Of a stretch of DNA of 64,000 bases, positions 8,961 through 17,711 are shown piece after piece. The notes under the pieces are model-generated. The model was not told the origin of the DNA and did not search any database. It worked only from the letters and a program-made list of their open reading frames with translations. A program made the translations under genes and the position numbers. Every line of letters starts with the position of its first letter. Within the stretch, counting starts at the first letter, position 1. The stretch covers positions 434,001-498,000 of the forward strand of contig NZ_BONR01000001.1 of assembly GCF_016862815.1 (NCBI RefSeq). The letters run 5' to 3'. Source of the DNA: Demequina activiva (GTDB lineage Bacteria > Actinomycetota > Actinomycetes > Actinomycetales > Demequinaceae).

Positions 8961-9831
8961 CGGCGGGTTCGTCGCTCTGATGGGCCTGGTCGCGGGCCTG
9001 GTCGCGGGCCTGGAGCACGGCGGCGTAGAGGTCGCGGCGAGGAACGCCACCGGCCTGCGCGAGGTCGGCGACGGCGTCCTTGGCGCGCTCGCCAGACGCG
9101 ATGCGGGCGAGCGCCTCCGCGACCAGCGACTCCACGGACGGCGCCTCGGCAGCACGGCCGCCCACGACGATCACGATCTCGCCGCGAGGCGTTGTCTCGC
9201 GCGCCCAGGTGGCCAGGTCCGCGAGGGGCGCTCGGTGGACCTCCTCGTAGGTCTTGGTGAGCTCGCGGCACACCGCCGCCTGGCGCTGAGCGCCCAGCTC
9301 GCGCGCCATGTCGTCGAGCGTGGCCTCGAGGCGGTGGGGCGCCTCGAAGAACACCAGCGTGCGCGGCTCCGCAGCGAGGGCGGCCAGCGCGCGCGAGCGC
9401 TCGCCCGCCTTGCGCGGCACGAAGCCCTCGAAGCAGAAGCGATCCGTGGGCAGCCCGGACAGCGCCAGCGCGGTCAGCACGGCGCTCGGGCCGGGCAGCA
9501 CGGTGACGTCCACGCCGCCGGCCACGGCGGCCTCCACCACCCGGAAGCCCGGATCGGACACCGTGGGCATGCCGGCATCGGACACCACGAGCACCTGCGC
9601 CCCGGCGCGAGCCCTCTCGACCAGACCGGGCGCCCGATCTCCCTCGTTGTGGTCGTGCACCGCGATGATCTCTGCGGACAGCTCGACGCCGAGCCGGCGC
9701 GCGAGGTCGCGAAGACGGCGCGTGTCCTCTGCGGCGATCACGTCCGCGGACGCGAGGGTGTCGCGCAGCCGCGCCGACGCGTCGTCAGCGTTGCCGATGG
9801 GCGTGGCCGCCACGACGATCCGTCCAGTCAT
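8953..9831 (-). CDS. rsmI: 16S rRNA (cytidine1402-2'-O)-methyltransferase
   Basis: RsmI methylates the 2'-hydroxyl of C1402 in 16S rRNA. The 292-residue product shows the tetrapyrrole-methylase-fold motifs ATPIGNADD, VSDAGMPTVSDPG and FVPRKAGER. The C-terminal tail contains a short tandem repeat encoded by a 12-bp unit (8982-9013), giving QARDQARDQ. Start ATG 9831 gives the usual family length. In many actinobacteria rsmI lies divergent to the O-mannosyltransferase pmt; here a dimethylargininase-like gene sits between them. Confidence 0.94.
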   Translation of the reverse strand: MTGRIVVAATPIGNADDASARLRDTLASADVIAAEDTRRLRDLARRLGVELSAEIIAVHDHNEGDRAPGLVERARAGAQVLVVSDAGMPTVSDPGFRVVEAAVAGGVDVTVLPGPSAVLTALALSGLPTDRFCFEGFVPRKAGERSRALAALAAEPRTLVFFEAPHRLEATLDDMARELGAQRQAAVCRELTKTYEEVHRAPLADLATWARETTPRGEIVIVVGGRAAEAPSVESLVAEALARIASGERAKDAVADLAQAGGVPRRDLYAAVLQARDQARDQAHQSDEPADG

Positions 9832-10004
9832 GGCCCCAGGTTCCCACAGCGCGAGGGACACTCTGGCGACGTCCCGACACCAGGCGCGGCGCACAGCAGA
9901 CAGTCGGAACGTGCGCGCAGTGGCAGATTCTGGCGTGATTCTTGCGGCGAAACTCCCAAACGTTGCGTGATCATGCTGGCACTCTGGTTCCTGGAGGAGG
10001 ATCC

Positions 10005-10865
10005 ATGACCGCACCCTTGCCTGAGCGCGCCGCCACGCCCCTGTCCGTTCTGATGTGCCGACCCACCTACTTCACCGTCTCCTACGCGATCAACGCGTGG
10101 ATGGATCCGTCGACGCCCACCGACACCGCCCGCGCGATTCGTCAGTGGGAGCAGCTGGTGGCGACCTACCGGTCGCTCGGCTTCGACGTGAGCCTCATTG
10201 AACCGCTGCCCGGGCTGCCGGACATGGTGTTCGCGGCCAATGGCGGACTCGTCGTGGATGGTCTCGCCTACACCGCGAGCTTCGCCCACCCGCAGCGCCA
10301 GCCCGAGGGCCCCGCGTACGCGGAATGGTTCGCTGGCGCAGGCCTCGACGTCGCCCATGCGAGCGCGGTCAACGAGGGCGAGGGAGACTTCCTGGTGGTC
10401 GGGGACGCGATCCTGTCCGGCACCGGATTCCGGTCCACCGAGGACTCGCACGCCGAGCTCGCCAGCCTGGTGGATCGCGAGGTGGTGCCGCTCACGCTCG
10501 TGCGCGACGACTACTACCACCTCGACACGGCGCTGGCGGTGCTGGACGCCACCCCCGGGCAGGAGGAGATCGCGTACCTGCCCAGCGCCTTCGACCAGGA
10601 CAGCCTCGAGGTGCTGCGCGGCCGCTATCCGCACGCGATCGAGGCGAGCGAGGAGGACGCGGCGGTGTTCGCTCTCAACGCGGTCTCTGACGGACTCCAC
10701 GTGGTGACTGCGGCGGATGCGACCCTGTTCCATGCGCAGCTCGCCGCTCGCGGCTTCGTGCCGGTGGGCGTGGACCTCAGCGAGCTACTGCTGGCCGGCG
10801 GCGGGGTCAAGTGCTGCACGCTCGAGGTGCGGCGACCGCGCGAGGCCGCCGAACGCGCCGCCTGA
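10005..10865 (+). CDS. Dimethylargininase / amidinotransferase-family hydrolase
   Basis: The 286-residue protein belongs to the pentein-fold guanidino-modifying enzymes. The N-terminal MCRPTYF, the substrate-loop MVFAANGG, the catalytic histidine in YYHLDT and the catalytic cysteine in GGGVKCCTLEV are all present. It most likely hydrolyses dimethylarginine (or a related guanidino compound) to citrulline and an amine. A strong GGAGGAGG lies directly before ATG 10005. An ornithine cyclodeaminase gene 6 kb away suggests a wider arginine/ornithine catabolic role. Exact substrate is not readable from sequence. Confidence 0.88.
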   Translation: MTAPLPERAATPLSVLMCRPTYFTVSYAINAWMDPSTPTDTARAIRQWEQLVATYRSLGFDVSLIEPLPGLPDMVFAANGGLVVDGLAYTASFAHPQRQPEGPAYAEWFAGAGLDVAHASAVNEGEGDFLVVGDAILSGTGFRSTEDSHAELASLVDREVVPLTLVRDDYYHLDTALAVLDATPGQEEIAYLPSAFDQDSLEVLRGRYPHAIEASEEDAAVFALNAVSDGLHVVTAADATLFHAQLAARGFVPVGVDLSELLLAGGGVKCCTLEVRRPREAAERAA

Positions 10866-10984
10866 CTCCCACGCTCGCGTGGCGACGCCGTCACGTGCAC
10901 CGGCGTCAGGGAAGGATCTCCTCGCTCCTCGCGTCCGCAGTGCGGCGTGCAGGAACGAAGGGGTGACGTGATTAGGCTTCACCT

Positions 10985-12502
10985 GTGATGGTCGAGTACC
11001 TCTGGCGCTGGCGCGTGGCGCTGATGGCCACCGGCGTGGGCCTGCTCGCGGCCCTGATGCGCTTGGGAGCGCTTGGCTACCCGAACGCCCTGGTGTTCGA
11101 CGAGGTGTTCTACGCGCGCGGCGCGTACTCGCTGCTGACGATGGGCTTCGAAGGCGACTGGGGCGGCGACAACCAGGACTTCGCGCAGGGCGACTACTCG
11201 CAGCTGTCCACCAAGGGCGACTACGTGGTGCACCCGCTGACCGGGAAGCTGCTGATCGGGGTAGGCATCCAGCTGTTCGGGCCCACGCCCTTCGGCTGGC
11301 GCTTCATGGGCGCGATGCTGGGAATCGCGACCGTGCTGATGGTCGCGTTCATCGCTCGTCACCTACTGCACTCCACGCTCTGGGGAGCCGTCGCGGGGGT
11401 GCTCCTCGCCGTCGAGGGCGAGCACATCGTGCTGTCGCGCTCCGCCTTGCTGGATGGGTATCTGACCTTCTTCGTGGTGGCCGCCTTCGGCCTGCTGGTG
11501 GTCGATCGCGCCCGCACGCGCAGGCGGCTGTTCGCAGCCGCGGATGCGGCCCGCGAGCGCGCAGGGATGGCGGCCGATGCGGTACTGCCCGGGTGGGGTC
11601 CGCGCACCGGCGTGCGCTGGTGGCGCCTCGCGGCGATCGTGACGTTCGGGCTCGCGGCCTCGGTCAAGTGGTCAGGTCTGTGGTTCGCGGCCGCGCTGCT
11701 GGTGCTGTCCGTGGTCTGGGACCTGGCGGATCGCCGGGCCGCGCGCATCGAGCACTGGGCACTGGGGGCGTTCGCGCGGGCCGTCCCCGCTTTCGTGGCG
11801 ACGGTGATCCTGGTGCCGATCACCTATCTCGCCACGTGGATCCCGTGGTTCCGCTCGGAGAGCTCGTACGGACGTCGCTGGGCCGAGGAGAACCCGGGTG
11901 AGGGCCTCGCATGGCTGCCGGAGGGCCTGCGGTCGCTCGTCCACTACCACCAGCAGATGTACGACTTCCATCGCACCCTGGACTCTGCCCACAACTACGA
12001 GTCCAATCCGTGGACCTGGATGCTCCAGTACCGGCCCACCGCCTTCTGGTTCGAGGACGTGCCGGACGCGGACTGCGGAGCAGAGCGATGCGTGAGCGCG
12101 ATCCACGCGATCGGGCATCCCTTCATCTGGTGGGCGGGCTGCATCGCGCTGGTGTACGCGATCTGGAGGATGGTCCGGCATCGCGACCTGCTCTCGGCGA
12201 CCGTGTCCGTGGGGCTGCTCGCCGGCTGGCTGCCGTGGCTGCCGTACGCGCAACGCACCATCTTCACCTTCTACACCGTCGCGATGGCGCCCTTCCTGGT
12301 GCTTCTGGTCGTGTGGGCGCTCATGCGCATCGCGCAGCCCGCGCGGCTCGAGGGCGGGTGGTCACGCACGGGCGTGATCATCGTGACCGTGTACCTGTCC
12401 GCCGTGCTCGTCGTCGCGGGCTTCTTCACACCCCTGTGGTGGGGGACGCCCATCCCGTTCGAGTACTGGCAGGTGCACATGTGGCTGCCCAGCTGGGTCT
12501 GA
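10985..12502 (+). CDS. pmt: Dolichyl-phosphate-mannose-protein mannosyltransferase family (Pmt)
   Basis: This 505-residue polytopic enzyme transfers mannose from polyprenyl-phosphate-mannose to Ser/Thr of exported proteins on the outer face of the membrane. It shows the GT39 signature: an early acidic FDEVFYARGAYS after TM1, DYVVHPLTGKLL, the long loop HYHQQMYDFHRTL, and about ten membrane segments. GTG 10985 is followed at once by ATG 10988; a TAGGCT box six bases upstream (10973-10978) suggests a leaderless transcript. Plausible clients in the window are the Ser/Pro-rich NlpC/P60 and CAP-domain proteins. Confidence 0.93.
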   Translation: MMVEYLWRWRVALMATGVGLLAALMRLGALGYPNALVFDEVFYARGAYSLLTMGFEGDWGGDNQDFAQGDYSQLSTKGDYVVHPLTGKLLIGVGIQLFGPTPFGWRFMGAMLGIATVLMVAFIARHLLHSTLWGAVAGVLLAVEGEHIVLSRSALLDGYLTFFVVAAFGLLVVDRARTRRRLFAAADAARERAGMAADAVLPGWGPRTGVRWWRLAAIVTFGLAASVKWSGLWFAAALLVLSVVWDLADRRAARIEHWALGAFARAVPAFVATVILVPITYLATWIPWFRSESSYGRRWAEENPGEGLAWLPEGLRSLVHYHQQMYDFHRTLDSAHNYESNPWTWMLQYRPTAFWFEDVPDADCGAERCVSAIHAIGHPFIWWAGCIALVYAIWRMVRHRDLLSATVSVGLLAGWLPWLPYAQRTIFTFYTVAMAPFLVLLVVWALMRIAQPARLEGGWSRTGVIIVTVYLSAVLVVAGFFTPLWWGTPIPFEYWQVHMWLPSWV

Positions 12503-12526
12503 TCGCGAGGTCCCTCCCCCGCCACC

Positions 12527-13318
12527 TCAGCCGAGCGCGACGGCAGCGTCGAGGTCGTCCCGCGGCAGCACATCGGCCGTCGCGAGCACCTCGATCTCCA
12601 GGAGATCCACGGGTGCGTTCAGCGTCGACACGAACGCCGTGTCCGCCGCGTCGCGACCCGTGGCGATGCGCGTCAGGGACTGGCGCGGCGCGAGGCCGGT
12701 GGCGTCGACCACCAGCCACTGGCCGTCGATGAGCGCCTCCGCCACCGCGTGGAAGTCCATGGGCGACAGCCCGGGCGCGTACACCGACACCAGCCGCGCG
12801 GGGACGTCGAGGGCACGGAGCAGCGCGACCACCAGGTGGGCGAAGTCGCGGCACACCCCACGCCCGCGCAGGAGCGTCGCGACCGCACCGTCCGTGGGCT
12901 GCGTCGAGCCCAGGTCGTACGCGAGCCTGGTCGACACCCACTCTCGCACCGCGGCGAGCAGTGCCGTTCCCTCGAGGCCCGCGAACTCGGCGGACGCGAA
13001 GGGCTGGAGAGTGTCGGACTCGCAGTAGCGACTGGGCCTGGTGAAGTCGAGCTCATCCGTGGGCAGCACCTGCACAGGATCGGCGCGCCCAGTCACCGTC
13101 GCCGAGTAGTCGATCTCCAGCCGCCCCGTCGGCACGTCCGCGAGCTGCCAGCGCGTCCCGTGCGCGTCGACGATCTCCTCGAGGTCGAGCGACACCCCGT
13201 CCAGCTCGACCTGCAGCGCGTCGGCGACCGCCGTCCAGGGCGAGACCTGGATGGCGAGATGCAGGCGCACATCGCCATGCACGTCGAAGGCAAGGTGCGA
13301 GCGCAGTGAACGTTCCAT
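12527..13318 (-). CDS. Transglutaminase-like domain protein
   Basis: The 263-residue protein has the N-terminal beta-rich region and the transglutaminase-like cysteine-protease core. The catalytic triad is visible as Cys in GRGVCRDFAHL, His in MDFHAVAEA and Asp in WLVVDATG. No signal peptide is present, so it is likely cytoplasmic. Bacterial homologues are often protease-like, and the substrate is unknown. It converges with pmt (24 bases between the stop codons) and is divergent from the AI-2E family gene. ATG 13318 is the first in-frame start supported by length. Confidence 0.85.
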   Translation of the reverse strand: MERSLRSHLAFDVHGDVRLHLAIQVSPWTAVADALQVELDGVSLDLEEIVDAHGTRWQLADVPTGRLEIDYSATVTGRADPVQVLPTDELDFTRPSRYCESDTLQPFASAEFAGLEGTALLAAVREWVSTRLAYDLGSTQPTDGAVATLLRGRGVCRDFAHLVVALLRALDVPARLVSVYAPGLSPMDFHAVAEALIDGQWLVVDATGLAPRQSLTRIATGRDAADTAFVSTLNAPVDLLEIEVLATADVLPRDDLDAAVALG

Positions 13319-13415
13319 GTGCCCATGGTCGCATCTTCCCGGCCCGGCTCGTGCTGCGGGCGACCGCACCGCGTGGCTGAGCCCCGCACGGGCCGTCGGC
13401 TGGCACCATGGCGCT

Positions 13416-14633
13416 ATGGCAGATTCCAAGCGCGCTGGTGCCACCGACGTCCCCAGCGGCGTCGCCGAGGCTGCTCTGGCCCGGCGCGAAGTGAGAGCGG
13501 ATGCGCCCGCCGCACCGGCGTGGGTGCACCGCTTCGTCTGGCAGTCGCTGTGGAAGCTGGTGGTGGTGGGAGCGGTCGCCGCCGTGGGGGTCGTGGTCAT
13601 CCTCTCGCTGCGCCACCTGCTGGGCATCCTCGTGGTCTCCCTGTTCTTCGCGCTCGCGATCATCCCGGCCATCGAAGCGCTGACGAGCCGCTTCCACATC
13701 CGGCGCGGCGCCGCTGTGGGGATCATCTTCCTCGCGGCGCTGGTGGCGATGATCCTGCTGGTCGTGTTCCTCATCCCGGGCATCGTCCAGTTCGCGGAGA
13801 CGGTGGGGACACGTGTCGGCGACTGGATCAGTCAGCTCAACGCGGCCGTCGATGCCGAGCTCGTGGCGCCAGGAGCGGCCGAGGAGGCCGTCTCGCCGAT
13901 CCTCAACGCCGCATCCCAGTGGGGCGACAACGTGCTCGGAGCGCTGTCCTCCGGCCTGGGACTGGTGTTCGACGTCTTCACGGTGCTGACGTTCACGTTC
14001 TACTTCGCCGCCGACTTCCCTCGTCTCATGCGCGCGATCATGCGTCGCATGCCCCCCGAGCGCCAGGCCGTCGCGAGCTGGGTGGCGCGCACCTCGATCG
14101 AGCAGACCGGAGGCTACTTCTACTCTCGCGTGCTGCTGATGCTGATCTGCGGCACGGGCGCCTTCTTCACGATGCTGATCGCAGGCCTGCCGCTGGTGTA
14201 CGCGCTGCCGATGGCGCTGTTCATGGGATTCGTCTCCGAGTTCATCCCGTTCATCGGCACCTACCTCGGGGCGATCATCCCGTCGCTCGTGATGCTGGCG
14301 GTCGAGGGCTGGGTGCCCACCCTGATACTCCTGGGCTATGTGCTGATCTACCAGCAGATCGAGAACTACGTGCTCAATCCGCGGCTGTCCTCCAAGACCA
14401 TGGAGCTCAACGGCGCCGTCGCGTTCGGCGGCGCCATGGCGGGAGGGGCCATCGCGGGCCCCATGGGTGCGTTCATGGCGCTGCCCGTGGCCGCGCTCAT
14501 CACCGCGATCGGCAAGAACACGGGGCGCACCTACGAGGTGCTCGAGGACACCGATGGGGACGGGCTGCCCGACGGCTCCGGGCCCACGGACGGTGCGCCC
14601 GCCGCGACTCGAGCACCCGCACCTCAGGACTGA
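13416..14633 (+). CDS. AI-2E family transporter (PerM/UPF0118-type membrane protein)
   Basis: The 405-residue product has about eight hydrophobic segments: paired helices at residues 45-90 and about 105-130, a large soluble loop, then four or more helices from about 185 to 365. The family motifs FMGFVSEFIPFIGTYLGAI and QQIENYVLNPRLSSKTMEL are clear. Family members export autoinducer-2 or act as Na+/H+ antiporters in different species, so the substrate here is undetermined. The last 40 residues are a Pro/Asp/Gly-rich cytoplasmic tail with DTDGDGLPDG. Confidence 0.87.
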   Translation: MADSKRAGATDVPSGVAEAALARREVRADAPAAPAWVHRFVWQSLWKLVVVGAVAAVGVVVILSLRHLLGILVVSLFFALAIIPAIEALTSRFHIRRGAAVGIIFLAALVAMILLVVFLIPGIVQFAETVGTRVGDWISQLNAAVDAELVAPGAAEEAVSPILNAASQWGDNVLGALSSGLGLVFDVFTVLTFTFYFAADFPRLMRAIMRRMPPERQAVASWVARTSIEQTGGYFYSRVLLMLICGTGAFFTMLIAGLPLVYALPMALFMGFVSEFIPFIGTYLGAIIPSLVMLAVEGWVPTLILLGYVLIYQQIENYVLNPRLSSKTMELNGAVAFGGAMAGGAIAGPMGAFMALPVAALITAIGKNTGRTYEVLEDTDGDGLPDGSGPTDGAPAATRAPAPQD

Positions 14634-14700
14634 CGCGAGGATCCTGTCGCGCGCCCACCGCGTCCGCTGGCGGCATCTGCACAGGTCCGGAGACGACGAA

Positions 14701-14740
14701 GCGCCGGCCCGCCTCCCCACGAGGGAGAGCGAACCGGCGC
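14701..14740. terminator. Hairpin between convergent AI-2E and FKBP genes
   Basis: GCGCCGG and CCGGCGC bracket an inner CTCCC/GGGAG pair, giving a long GC-rich hairpin 67 bases after the AI-2E stop codon and 18 bases after the FKBP stop on the other strand. There is no clear T-run, so it is a candidate bidirectional terminator. Confidence 0.5.
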
Positions 14741-14758
14741 ATCGGCGCTCGCGGGCTG

Positions 14759-15769
14759 CTAGAGCGCGGCGAGGATGTCGACCACGAACACCAGAGTCGA
14801 GTCGCCGGGGATGGCGTCTCCCGAGCCGGCCTCGCCGTAGCCCAGCTCCGGCGGGATCACCAGCAGCACGCGGCTGCCGACGGTCTGGCCCGCCAGGCCC
14901 TGGATCCAGCCGTCGATGAGACCGCCGGTCACGAACGGGAAGGACGCGGGGGCTCCGCGGTCCCACGAGGAGTCGAACTGCTCGCCGTCCCACACCCAGC
15001 CGGTGTAGTGGACCACGGCGGTGTCGCCCTCCTCGAGGGTGTCGCCGTCGCCCGTGATGAGCGGCTGGACCACGAGCTCGGACGGCTTCTCGGCCCCGTC
15101 GAACGCCACCTGGGGCTTGCCGTCCTCGTCGATGGTGATGACAGGCAGACCAGCGGCGGGCTCGACTTCCTCGCCCTCGGCGGCGGACAGCGGCGCGGAC
15201 ACCTCGGTCACCCGGATGGCCATGTACACGGTGGCCTCGGCGGGGTCCTGCGCCGTGGCGTCGAGGCTCGCGAAGACGATCTCGCCGCCCTCGGAGGTCG
15301 CGGTGAACGCGCTCAGCAGCGCGGGGTCGAGCGTGGTCTCGTCGAGGATCAGCGTCTCCGCCGCGTCCTCGGTGTAGGTCGAGTACAGCACCGTGCCGTC
15401 GGCGCCGGAGGTGATGGTGTAGTCGAGGGTCACGGCCTTGCCCACCTCGATGGCCTCGCCGTCGCCGGCATCCACCACCAGGGTGGCCGTGGCACTCACA
15501 GAGGAGGGCTCCGGGGACTGGACCTTGGCGGAGTCATCGTCGCCCACGCACCACTCGAGGCCGGCCAGCACCGCTACGTCCTCGTCGGAGCCGAAGCCCT
15601 CGCCTCCTTCTGCGATCGCGGCGCAGTCGTAGGAGACGGCGCTGACGCCCCCGGTCGGGCTCGTGGTCGGCGACGTGGTGGGATCGCCCTCCGCGGTGCC
15701 GCTGGCGCAGCCGGCCAGCGCGAGAGTGGCGGCCGCGGCGGACGCGACGATGGGCAGTGTCTTCTTCAC
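14759..15769 (-). CDS. Lipoprotein FKBP-type peptidyl-prolyl isomerase
   Basis: The 336-residue protein starts with a lipoprotein signal (MKKTLPIVAS, lipobox LAGC near residue 21), so it is lipid-anchored outside the membrane. After a Thr/Ser/Pro linker there is a degenerate FKBP-like region (about 95-190) and a canonical FKBP domain (about 225-336) with VVHYTGWVWDGEQFDSSW, GWIQGLAGQTVGSR and ELGYGEAGSGDAIPGDSTL. It probably speeds proline isomerisation during folding of secreted proteins. The two-domain plan is common in actinobacterial lipoprotein FKBPs; the first domain lacks the usual active-site residues. Confidence 0.9.
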   Translation of the reverse strand: MKKTLPIVASAAAATLALAGCASGTAEGDPTTSPTTSPTGGVSAVSYDCAAIAEGGEGFGSDEDVAVLAGLEWCVGDDDSAKVQSPEPSSVSATATLVVDAGDGEAIEVGKAVTLDYTITSGADGTVLYSTYTEDAAETLILDETTLDPALLSAFTATSEGGEIVFASLDATAQDPAEATVYMAIRVTEVSAPLSAAEGEEVEPAAGLPVITIDEDGKPQVAFDGAEKPSELVVQPLITGDGDTLEEGDTAVVHYTGWVWDGEQFDSSWDRGAPASFPFVTGGLIDGWIQGLAGQTVGSRVLLVIPPELGYGEAGSGDAIPGDSTLVFVVDILAAL

Positions 15770-15916
15770 GGGATGGGGCTCCTCGGGTCGTCTGGGGGCG
15801 CGCCGGCGGAGGGATGCACGGCCGGCGGCACCTCGTGAACCGATGGGCCGCGCGAAAGGTTCCCGCGGGCATCGGTTCGATGCAGTCCTGTGACCCTACC
15901 GCGCGGGCGCCTGACG

Positions 15917-16363
15917 CTACTGCGCGGAGTGGGGGCCGAACAGTCGGGACAGCACGATCGCGGACCTCGTCGAGTCCACCTGGGGCGCCAGCCGCACCTT
16001 CTCCAGCGCCACCTCGAGAGCTGGGGGGCTCTGCGCACGAATCCTGACGATCGCATCGGCGCTGCCCGTCACCGTGAACGCCTCGTCGACGTCCGCGATC
16101 TGGCTGAGGATGCGCGTGAGCTCGGCAGGCGCGACGGTGCCCCGGCAGAAGAGCTCGACATAGGCCTCCGTGGAGCGCCCCTCGATCTCGGGGTCGATCA
16201 AGGTGGTGAACCCCTGGATCACGCCGTCCGCGACCATGCGATCCACGCGGCGCTTGACGGCGGAGGGCGACAGGCCCACATCGTCGCCGATCTGCGCGAA
16301 GCTCGCGCGACCGTCCGCGCGGAGGATTCCCAGGATCCGTCGGTCCAGGTCATCGACGCTCAT
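15917..16363 (-). CDS. Lrp/AsnC-family transcriptional regulator
   Basis: The 148-residue protein has an N-terminal winged helix-turn-helix (DRRILGILRADGRASFAQIG, then LSPSAVKRRVDRM) and a C-terminal RAM ligand-binding domain with VTGSADAIVRI. It is divergent from ornithine cyclodeaminase, whose amino-acid substrate or product may be the effector. ATG 16363 is preceded by GAGGGAGAG; GTG 16366 is also in frame. It likely controls the neighbouring gene from the 162-bp intergenic region. Confidence 0.9.
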   Translation of the reverse strand: MSVDDLDRRILGILRADGRASFAQIGDDVGLSPSAVKRRVDRMVADGVIQGFTTLIDPEIEGRSTEAYVELFCRGTVAPAELTRILSQIADVDEAFTVTGSADAIVRIRAQSPPALEVALEKVRLAPQVDSTRSAIVLSRLFGPHSAQ

Positions 16364-16387
16364 CACGCTCTCCCTCAGCCATTTCCC

Positions 16388-16400
16388 GCAGGATTCGTGC
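16388..16400. promoter_or_regulatory. Candidate operator shared with the dimethylargininase-like gene
   Basis: GCAGGATTCGTGC in the asnC-ocd intergenic space matches GCGTGATTCTTGC (9933-9945), 60 bases before the dimethylargininase-like gene, at 10 of 13 positions. It could be a site for the AsnC-type protein. This is a visual match only. Confidence 0.25.
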
Positions 16401-16525
16401 TCTGGTGCACGACACTACGCAAGGAACGCCTGCATCTGTCAAGAAACCCGCACGAACTGCCTGCGAGACTGGACAGTGTTCCCGCAGAGGCGGAGGCAGG
16501 CCGAGTTCGACCGGAGGAGGGCGAG

Positions 16526-17557
16526 ATGGTGCAGTTCGTAGGCGTTCCGCAGATGCGGCGATGGGTGTCGACCCTGGGAGCGGAGGCGATCATCGCGTCC
16601 CTGATGGACACCGTGCAGGAGGACCTGACGCACTGGCGCCGGTTCGACAAGATCCCGCGCATCGCCTCGCACTCCCCTGTGGGCGTCATCGAGCTCATGC
16701 CCACCTCCGACGGCGCCCAGTACGCGTTCAAGTACGTCAACGGTCACCCGTCGAATCCGGCTCGCGGGCTGCAGACCGTCACCGCCTTCGGGGTGCTCTC
16801 CGACGTCGCGACCGGCTATCCCCTGCTCGTTTCCGAGATGACCATCCTCACCGCCCTGCGCACCGCCGCGACGTCCGGAGTCGCCGCGCGTGCGCTCGCC
16901 CGCCCAGGCTCGCGACGCCTCGCGCTCATCGGCGCCGGCAGCCAGGCGGAGTTCCAGGCGCTCGGCATGAAGGCCGCGCTCGGCATCGACCAGGTCGCCG
17001 TGTGGGACACGGACCCGGCCGCGCTCGAGAAGTTCGAGCGCAACATGCACGGCCTGGGCCTCGACGTGCGAGTCGCGTCCAGCGCGGCGGACGCGGTGGC
17101 CGGTGCGGATGTGGTGACCACCTGCACGGCGGACAAGACCAACGCCACCGTGCTGACCGCGGACATGGTCGAGCCCGGCATGCACATCAACGCGATCGGT
17201 GGCGACTGCCCCGGCAAGACCGAGCTCGACGCGGCGATCCTGCACGACGCGCTCATCGCGGTGGAGTTCGAGCCCCAGACCCGCATCGAGGGCGAGATCC
17301 AGCAGCTCGAGGCCTCGCACCCCGTGACCGCGCTGTGGGATGTGCTGAACGGCGACGCGACGGGACGGACGTCCGATGCTCAGGTCACCGTGTTCGACTC
17401 GGTGGGCTTCGCGATGGAGGACTTCTCCGCGCTGCGCTTCGTGCGCGCCGCCGTGGCGGGCACCGAGTTCGTCGAGGACATCGACATCATCGCGGACCCG
17501 TCCGACCCGAAGGACCTGTTCTCGATGGCCGCCGCTCCCGTGTCGCTGGCGCTGTAG
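16526..17557 (+). CDS. ocd: Ornithine cyclodeaminase
   Basis: The 343-residue protein belongs to the ornithine cyclodeaminase/mu-crystallin family, which uses bound NAD+ to convert ornithine to proline and ammonia. The Rossmann motif LALIGAGSQAEFQALGMK sits near residue 130, and VSEMTILTALRTAATSG and NAIGGDCPGKTELD carry family substrate-site residues. GGAGGAGGG precedes ATG 16526. It is divergent from an AsnC-family regulator and may act with the dimethylargininase-like enzyme at 10 kb in arginine-derived amino acid use. Confidence 0.92.
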   Translation: MVQFVGVPQMRRWVSTLGAEAIIASLMDTVQEDLTHWRRFDKIPRIASHSPVGVIELMPTSDGAQYAFKYVNGHPSNPARGLQTVTAFGVLSDVATGYPLLVSEMTILTALRTAATSGVAARALARPGSRRLALIGAGSQAEFQALGMKAALGIDQVAVWDTDPAALEKFERNMHGLGLDVRVASSAADAVAGADVVTTCTADKTNATVLTADMVEPGMHINAIGGDCPGKTELDAAILHDALIAVEFEPQTRIEGEIQQLEASHPVTALWDVLNGDATGRTSDAQVTVFDSVGFAMEDFSALRFVRAAVAGTEFVEDIDIIADPSDPKDLFSMAAAPVSLAL

Positions 17558-17591
17558 CGACCCGTTCACGACGCACTGTCGGCTCCAGGCC

Positions 17592-17689
17592 CGACAGTGC
17601 GAACCATCCTCGCGGCGACACGCCAGCCGGCAGGCCGCTCGAGGCCGCATGGGCCGGCAGGTCGCGTGCATGGTGGTTCGCACTGTCGG
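17592..17689. repeat. 98-bp palindromic element, copy A
   Basis: CGACAGTGCGAACCA at the left end and its reverse complement at the right end bracket a GC-rich interior with further inverted segments (GCCGGC pairs around GGCCGCTCGAGGCCGC). A second element of exactly the same length with matching ends lies at 56337-56434. An extra outward-facing CGCACTGTCGG (17572-17582) forms an 11-bp stem with the left end. It lies between convergent ocd and the membrane-protein gene and encodes nothing visible. It resembles REPIN or MITE-like elements. Confidence 0.75.
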
Positions 17690-17711
17690 GAGCGGTGGCG
17701 TCCCGGGGTGA

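Noticed and set aside
10971..10984. DtxR iron box before pmt
   Set aside because: TTAGGCTTCACCT has one good half only; the other half does not match the palindrome, and the TAGGCT is better explained as a -10 box.
13319..15838. 839-codon plus-strand open frame
   Set aside because: It lies over the AI-2E gene in another frame and antisense to the FKBP gene; it is Arg/Gly/Ala-rich with no domains, as expected for shadow frames in high-GC DNA.
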